Of a stretch of DNA of 47,926 nucleotides, positions 43,432 to 47,926 are shown piece after piece; the first letter of the stretch is position 1, and each line of letters starts with the position of its first letter. This stretch comes from Ilumatobacter sp. (GTDB lineage: Bacteria > Actinomycetota > Acidimicrobiia > Acidimicrobiales > Ilumatobacteraceae). Location: assembly GCF_030065885.1 (NCBI RefSeq), contig NZ_JASJCS010000008.1:76067-123992 (forward strand). The letters are read 5' to 3'. Position numbers and translations under genes: made by a program. The notes under the pieces were generated by a model, which did not search any database, was not told the origin of the DNA, and worked only from the letters and a program-made list of their open reading frames with translations.

Positions 43432-44586
43432 TCACGGGACCGACCGGGCCGCATCGGCATGGCGACCCAGCGTCGCCAGGACCACGACGAGGACGAACAG
43501 GCCGGGCACCATTGCGAAAGCCGCTCGGATACCGGCCTCGTCGGCGATGACGCCCAACGTGAGCGGCGCGAGCAGCAGGGAGCCGCCGGCGGCGATGAAG
43601 ACGCGCGCCGCGGCGATGTCGGAGCGGTCGGGCGCCGTGTCGATCGCGAGCGACAGCAGCATCGGGAACAACATCGACATCCCGAGACCGCCGACGAGCA
43701 GCCCGCCGACGACCGGCAACACCGAGCTCGACGCCCAGAACAGCAAGATGCCGGCGAGTCCGACGGTGGCGGCGACGAGCAGCAGCGTGAAGGCGCTCTC
43801 GATCCGGGCTGCCCGTGCGCCGAGGAGGCGGCCGGCCAGCATCGCCCCGAAGAAGGCCGTCATGAGGAACGATGCCGCGCCCTCCGTCGTGCCGGCGACG
43901 TCGACGAGGTAGCCCGCACCCCAGACACCGATCGACCATTCGGCTGCGACCGCCGGCATGAGACCCGCCCAGAAGAACCAGTAGGCGCGTGGCAGCCGCC
44001 GGCGCCGCCCCGCTGCCGCGATGCTCGCCGGGCGCGGGAACGACTCGCCGGACCGGCGGACGGCGAGGCCACCCACGACGAGCAGCGGCACGACGAAGGC
44101 GGGCCGCCACCCGGCCCCGACGGCTACGAACGCGCCGATGAGCACGGCCGGCGCCACGCTGCCGATGCTCGCGGCGATGTTGATCTCGGTCAGGGCGACC
44201 TCGTGGTGGCGCGGATGGAGATCCGCAAGCGAGGCATGGCTCACGGCCAGCATGATGCTGCCCGACAGGCCGATCAGGAAGCTCCCCGCCAGGGTGACGG
44301 CGGCGTGCGGGCCGACCCCGATGAGGAGCGAGCCGGCGGCCACACCGGCGCCTCCGGACCAGAACGTCCGTGCGCGACCGCTGGCCCGCACGATCCGTGC
44401 GACCGACGATCCCGCCAGCACCGAGCCCGCAGCGATCGCGGTGTAGTGGAGCCCGCCGATCGTGCGGCTGATCCCCAGGTCGTCGCGCAGCGACGGCATC
44501 GCGGGACCGAGTGCGGCGATGGCGAAGCCGAGTGCGATCGACATGCTGTAGGTCAGCCAGGTCAACCGCTCCCGCGTGAACGCCAC
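43432..44586 (-). CDS. MFS transporter
   Basis: A 384-residue protein with about twelve membrane helices. A loop-2/3-like region has SVARIVRASGRARTFW, and the helices include LAGSFLIGLSGSIMLAVSHASLADL, GGLLVGGLGMSMLFPMLLSLAI and LAPLTLGVIADEAGIRAAFAM. The pattern is that of major-facilitator exporters, with the substrate unknown. The GTG at 44586 is chosen since it puts the first helix about 10 residues in; the frame stays open to 44913 but that part is not MFS-like. It converges on the DUF1772 operon. Confidence 0.82.
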   Translation of the reverse strand: MAFTRERLTWLTYSMSIALGFAIAALGPAMPSLRDDLGISRTIGGLHYTAIAAGSVLAGSSVARIVRASGRARTFWSGGAGVAAGSLLIGVGPHAAVTLAGSFLIGLSGSIMLAVSHASLADLHPRHHEVALTEINIAASIGSVAPAVLIGAFVAVGAGWRPAFVVPLLVVGGLAVRRSGESFPRPASIAAAGRRRRLPRAYWFFWAGLMPAVAAEWSIGVWGAGYLVDVAGTTEGAASFLMTAFFGAMLAGRLLGARAARIESAFTLLLVAATVGLAGILLFWASSSVLPVVGGLLVGGLGMSMLFPMLLSLAIDTAPDRSDIAAARVFIAAGGSLLLAPLTLGVIADEAGIRAAFAMVPGLFVLVVVLATLGRHADAARSVP

Positions 44587-44676
44587 GGGGTCCCCGGCAC
44601 CGAGCTCATGGTCCGTCTCCGTGACTCCGACGGTAGCTGGCGGCGTGCTCGGACGCCTGGGCCCGCGCCCGCTCCC

Positions 44677-44838
44677 GGCGACCACCTCCACCACCTCCAC
44701 CACCGCTACTTCGAGCGCAACGACGGGAGCCGGCTGGTGCCGATCGACGTCCTGTTCGGCACGCACCACGACGGCACGGCGGAGGCGCACGGGCGGATGC
44801 GGGCGAGGCGGCGGTCGGGTCAACCTGCGGGGGCCTGA
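44677..44838 (+). pseudogene. C-terminal remnant of a fatty acid hydroxylase / sterol desaturase
   Basis: The plus strand encodes GDHLHHLHHRYFERNDGS, LVPIDVLFGTHHDGTAEAH and GRMRARRR. This reproduces the end of fatty-acid-hydroxylase-superfamily proteins (HLHHRYFE-N-G...PLD-WFGT-HDGT pattern). The roughly 250 upstream residues with the other His boxes are absent, since the MFS gene lies there on the other strand. It is a truncated relic within an otherwise gene-free stretch of 325 bp (44587-44911). Confidence 0.7.
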
Positions 44839-44911
44839 CGAGGAGGGCGGGCGGTCGGCAGTCGAGCTCGACGCGCTGGACGAACACGGCGACGCCGGGT
44901 AGCAAGGAACC

Positions 44912-45250
44912 ATGCCGCAGGGAAGCGCGTATCCGGGCCCGGCCGATGACCTCGAGGCGTATCGCGATCTCGTCGAGCGTCACGGTGATGCCGAGGTTCG
45001 CGGGGCGAAGAACCCGTACACCTCACGCAACGGCTGGATGACGAGCTTCCTCGACCCGGAGGGGCTGATCTGCCTGCGCCTCTCGGCCGACGAGCGCGCT
45101 GCCGTGATCGACGCCGGCGGCGGGGCGGTGCAGCAGTACGGGCGGAACATGCCCGACTTCGCGAGCGTGCCTCCCTCGGCCGGCGACGACGAGCTCGACG
45201 CGCTGTTCGCCACGAGCTGGGACCACGCCGGCACGCTGCCACCGAAGTAG
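44912..45250 (+). CDS. TfoX/Sxy N-terminal-like small protein
   Basis: A 112-residue cytoplasmic protein. RGAKNPYTSRNGWMTSFLDPEG, LICLRLSADERAAVI, QYGRNMPDFASVP and the C-terminal SWDHAGTLPPK resemble a small actinobacterial and proteobacterial family related to the TfoX N-terminal domain. A role in competence is not implied by the fold alone. AAGGA precedes the ATG. Assignment is moderate. Confidence 0.55.
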   Translation: MPQGSAYPGPADDLEAYRDLVERHGDAEVRGAKNPYTSRNGWMTSFLDPEGLICLRLSADERAAVIDAGGGAVQQYGRNMPDFASVPPSAGDDELDALFATSWDHAGTLPPK

Positions 45251-45347
45251 GGGTTGAGCGGCGGTCTCGTCGACGGCTCGGTGGCGCTGCGATCGCCCGT
45301 GGCGATGAGCGAGACCGGTCGATCGATGTGAACCATACGCTGGGGTG

Positions 45348-45376
45348 TTGCCTCTCCGATCGAACACATGTACGAT
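45348..45376 (+). promoter_or_regulatory. Promoter with LexA (SOS) box upstream of the DUF222-HNH gene
   Basis: TCGAAC-ACAT-GTACGA (45360-45375) differs by one base from the mycobacterial-type SOS box TCGAAC-N4-GTTCGA. It overlaps a -35 TTGCCT (45348-45353), 17-nt spacer and -10 TACGAT (45371-45376). The start at 45383 is 6 nt further on, so the mRNA is probably leaderless and LexA-repressed. Confidence 0.75.
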
Positions 45377-45382
45377 GCGTGC

Positions 45383-46687
45383 ATGTCGGATCTCGAAGGC
45401 ACTCCGGAGGAGGCGGCGGGAGGCCTGCTCGCTGACGATCCGGATGAGAAGCTGGCCGAGATCTGCGGCGTGCTGAACGCCTATCACGCCAAGCTCGTGG
45501 CCCACGTCGCGGGCCGGTTGGAGCGCGACGAGTGGCAGGGACATCGCATCCACTCCCCCACTCAGTGGGTGGCGTGGAAGACCGGGCTGTCGCCATCGCG
45601 GGCGAAGCAGATCGTGCAGATGGCCGAGCGGCGGGCGTCGTTCCCCGCCGTGACCGAGGCATTCGAGCGTGGCGAGCTGGCGGTCGACCAGGTCGACGTC
45701 GTCGTGTCGAGGGCACCGGCGTGGGCCGACGCACAGGTGGTCGAGTACGCCGCGACCACGACCGTGCACCAGCTCCGCTGCACGATGCGTGACCGGTTCT
45801 TCACCCCCGATCCCGACGAGGCGAACGCGGAGTCAGATGGCTCGGAGCCCGAGGAGGCGCCGGTCGACCGAGACCGCCTCTCGACCGGCGTCACCGATGA
45901 TCACCGCTGGCGCATCAACGGTGAGCTCGGCCTCGACGACGGCGGCATCGTCGACGCGGCGCTGCGCGAGGCGAAGGACTCCCTGTTCGAGCGCGGCAAC
46001 ATCGACGCCACGTGGGCAGACGCGCTGGTCGAAGTCGCTCGGCGATCGCTCGACTCGGTCGAGTCACCGGCCCGGCGCGATCGCTTCCGCACGTGGTTCC
46101 ACCTCGACGTGACCGACGGCGCGATGACCAACACCGGGGGCTGGCGGTTGCCCGACACCGTCCGTGATCACCTGCTGTGCGACGGCGTCGTCCAACCGGT
46201 GTGGGAGCAGGAAGGCCTACCGACGTCGGTCGGCCGCACCCAGCGCATCGTCCCCGACCGCACGAGGCGCGTCATCGAACGCCGCGACCGCGGCTGCCGG
46301 GTGCCGGGCTGCACGGCGACCCGATTCGTCGAGATCCACCACATCATCCACTGGCTCGACGGTGGCCCCACCGACACGTGGAACCTGGTCAGCCTCTGCC
46401 CGAAGCACCATCGTCTCCACCATCAGGGCGGGCTCGGGATCAAGGGCGACGCCGATGCTGAAGACGGTCTGTTGTTCACCGACGATCGTGGCAATGTGAT
46501 CGAGCGTTGCGGTCGACCGAGGCCTCCCACCGATCCACCGGAGGTACCGGCGGGCCGGTACCTCCACCCCACCGGCGAACGCCTCGACATGCGATGGCTC
46601 GGCGACAACTGGATCCACCCCGACGAACTTCGGCGACGGCGCGAGGCGGCCGCGCCGCTCGAGCCGAAGCCGGATGAGATCTCCTGA
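45383..46687 (+). CDS. DUF222 (13E12 repeat family) HNH endonuclease-like protein
   Basis: About 434 residues. The N-terminal DUF222 helical region (HVAGRLERDEWQGHRIHSP, TGLSPSRAKQIVQMAERR, LAVDQVDVVV) is followed by a C-terminal HNH motif with zinc ligands (CRVPGCTATRFVEIHHIIHW, NLVSLCPKHHRLHH). The family is multicopy in actinobacterial genomes; some M. tuberculosis members are LexA-controlled. The ATG at 45383 is preferred over the ATG at 45368, which lies inside the SOS box and -10. Biochemical function is unproven. Confidence 0.9.
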   Translation: MSDLEGTPEEAAGGLLADDPDEKLAEICGVLNAYHAKLVAHVAGRLERDEWQGHRIHSPTQWVAWKTGLSPSRAKQIVQMAERRASFPAVTEAFERGELAVDQVDVVVSRAPAWADAQVVEYAATTTVHQLRCTMRDRFFTPDPDEANAESDGSEPEEAPVDRDRLSTGVTDDHRWRINGELGLDDGGIVDAALREAKDSLFERGNIDATWADALVEVARRSLDSVESPARRDRFRTWFHLDVTDGAMTNTGGWRLPDTVRDHLLCDGVVQPVWEQEGLPTSVGRTQRIVPDRTRRVIERRDRGCRVPGCTATRFVEIHHIIHWLDGGPTDTWNLVSLCPKHHRLHHQGGLGIKGDADAEDGLLFTDDRGNVIERCGRPRPPTDPPEVPAGRYLHPTGERLDMRWLGDNWIHPDELRRRREAAAPLEPKPDEIS

Positions 46688-46811
46688 CGCTGTCCGACTC
46701 CGCTGCTCCTGCGGCTCGTCAATCGTGCGGACCCAGGAGGACCACACCGGCACACCCGCCGCCGAAGTACGCCGGGCGCACAGGGCGGGGGCTGTGGCAC
46801 GATCGGCGGCG

Positions 46812-47390
46812 ATGCCGGACGAGCCGTTCCAGATCTCGACGCCGCGATTGACGCTGCGGCCGTGGTGCGACTCGGACCGTTCCGTGTTCGCGAGGTTGCA
46901 CGCGGACCCCGCGGTGATGGCTGACCTCGGCGGGCCGATCGACCGCCGACGCAGCGACGCCAAGCTCGACCGCTACGTCAGCATGTTCGACCGACACGGC
47001 CTGACGAGGTGGGCCGTCGATCGCTCGGACGGCAGCTTCCTCGGCTACGCCGGGATCATGCTCGTCGAGGGCGATCACCCGTTGGGCGTTCACCACGAGA
47101 TCGGGTGGCGACTCCGACGCGCCGCCTGGGGCAAGGGCTACGCCACCGAGGCGGCGAGCGCAGCGTTGCACGACGCGTTCACGCGAGTGGGGCTGTCCGA
47201 GGTCCTCGCGTACACGTCGGTGGACAACGTCCGATCCCAGGCCGTCATGCGGCGACTCGAGCTGACGCGGGACCCCTCCCGCGACTTCACGGCGGTCTAC
47301 GACGACATCGGCGAGTGGAACGGCCTCGTCTGGGTCGCCGATCCGAGCCGACTCACTACACCGACTTCGTCAGGCCGCCGTCGACCCTGA
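46812..47390 (+). CDS. GNAT-family N-acetyltransferase (RimJ/RimL-like)
   Basis: A 192-residue protein. It begins ISTPRLTLRPWCDSD, typical of the RimJ/RimL branch. The acetyl-CoA loop is WRLRRAAWGKGYATEAASA, followed by VLAYTSVDNVRSQAVMRRLEL. The acceptor is not predictable. The ATG at 46812 is used; the open frame upstream runs from the DUF222 gene end and is not GNAT-like. Its 3' end overlaps the convergent SDR gene by 35 bp. Confidence 0.83.
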   Translation: MPDEPFQISTPRLTLRPWCDSDRSVFARLHADPAVMADLGGPIDRRRSDAKLDRYVSMFDRHGLTRWAVDRSDGSFLGYAGIMLVEGDHPLGVHHEIGWRLRRAAWGKGYATEAASAALHDAFTRVGLSEVLAYTSVDNVRSQAVMRRLELTRDPSRDFTAVYDDIGEWNGLVWVADPSRLTTPTSSGRRRP

Positions 47391-47926
47391 GGTTCTGGCC
47401 GGTGATGTAGCTGGACCTGTCGCTGACGAGGAATTCGATCACCTCGGACAGCTCCTCGACCCTCGCGTAGCGGCCGGCGGGGATGCGGGCGACACGGTCC
47501 TCCTTCTCGGGGAGGCTGTCGATGAAGCCGGGCAGCACGTTGTTCATGCGCACGTTCTCGGCGGCGTACTTCGTGCTGAACAGCTTGGCGAAGTCGGCGA
47601 GGCCCGCACGGAAGACAGCAGAGGTCGGGAAGTCGGGGTCGGGCTCGAAGGCCGCGAACGTCGACACGTTGACGATCGAACCGCCGCCTTGCTCCTGCAT
47701 GATCGGCGTCACGAGGCGGGTCATGCGAACGCAGTTGAGCAGGTAGTGGTCGAGGCCGGCGTGCCATTCCTGGTCGGTGATCTCGAGCACGTCGCCCTTC
47801 GGGCCGTGGCCGGCGCCGTTGACGACGCCGTCGATGCGGCCCCAGCGCTGCATCGCCTTGCCGACGAACATCTCGAGATCGTGCGTGACGTGGTTCGAGC
47901 CGGTGAAACCGAAACCGCCGAGCTCG
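47356..47926 (-). CDS. SDR-family oxidoreductase with atypical active site (5' partial)
   Basis: The frame stays open to the window end, so the N-terminal Rossmann glycine motif is outside. WGRIDGVVNGAGHGPKGDV gives the NAG motif. NVSTFAAFEPDPDFPTSAVFRAG covers the place where Tyr-x3-Lys should be, but has Ser and Arg-like substitutions instead. NNVLPGFIDSLPEKEDRVA and SYITGQNLRVDGGLTKSV are normal for the C-terminal half. A subfamily with the PTSxVFRAG pattern exists in my memory of the family, so this is probably a genuine variant and not a mutation. The ATG at 47871 is internal. Confidence 0.8.
   Translation of the reverse strand, partial: ELGGFGFTGSNHVTHDLEMFVGKAMQRWGRIDGVVNGAGHGPKGDVLEITDQEWHAGLDHYLLNCVRMTRLVTPIMQEQGGGSIVNVSTFAAFEPDPDFPTSAVFRAGLADFAKLFSTKYAAENVRMNNVLPGFIDSLPEKEDRVARIPAGRYARVEELSEVIEFLVSDRSSYITGQNLRVDGGLTKSV

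Overview
This window is very GC-rich chromosomal DNA from an actinobacterium. It most resembles the Acidimicrobiia (Ilumatobacter-like marine or soil lineages). That placement is inferred from the gene families present: F420/LLM-type oxidoreductases, an nSTAND ATPase, a 13E12/DUF222-HNH protein with a mycobacterial-type SOS box, a comEA-comEC-holA neighbourhood, and many genes with a TANNNT box 6-9 nt upstream of the start codon (apparently leaderless). No rRNA, tRNA, CRISPR array, IS element or prophage was recognised. Coding density is high, and nearly all long antisense ORFs are GC shadows.

Layout. 1-4478: a 5'-truncated transmembrane nSTAND ATPase fused to an extracellular solute-binding domain, then small flavin/F420-type oxidoreductases and a zinc-finger DUF5655 protein. 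4508-9288: an endonuclease/exonuclease/phosphatase-fold protein, lepB and lepA (with a perfect 31-bp palindrome between them), a phosphotransferase, and divergent rpsT with a strong terminator hairpin. 9414-13569: a membrane protein, holA, a ComEC lacking the metallo-beta-lactamase domain, an opposite-strand membrane gene and comEA. 13665-17996: a DUF3179 lipoprotein, a thioredoxin-TPR (YbbN/CnoX-like) protein, a PAC2 protein, a decayed DinB/DUF664 pseudogene and an LLM oxidoreductase. 18021-22421: an OmpR/HK two-component system divergent from a secreted Asp/Ser-rich protein, then a deacetylase-family enzyme. 22510-28116: a PRC-barrel protein, a membrane-anchored secreted protein, a bioB / zinc-ribbon / fatty-acyl-AMP ligase run and a lipoprotein. 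28288-31523: an LPPTG surface protein and a divergent NarL-type two-component pair.

31564-37245: an HSL-type hydrolase, a thioesterase, a Cys/Met-metabolism PLP enzyme, a small membrane protein, and a TetR regulator divergent from an alpha/beta hydrolase plus carotenoid oxygenase operon. That operon's promoter lies in three 11-bp tandem repeats. 37466-41759: a GNAT, an SsuD-like monooxygenase overlapping a Gfo/Idh dehydrogenase, a DODA-type extradiol dioxygenase and a small conserved protein. 41769-47926: a TetR regulator divergent from a two-gene membrane/DUF1772 operon with a clear promoter-operator, an MFS transporter, a fatty acid hydroxylase C-terminal remnant, a TfoX-like protein, a LexA-boxed DUF222-HNH gene, a GNAT, and an SDR truncated by the window end that lacks the usual Tyr/Lys active-site pair.

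The most unusual object is the nSTAND-TM-solute-binding fusion at the left edge. It looks like a one-protein transmembrane sensor in which the usual WD40 repeats are replaced by an extracellular ligand-binding domain. Its N-terminal effector, if any, lies outside the window.
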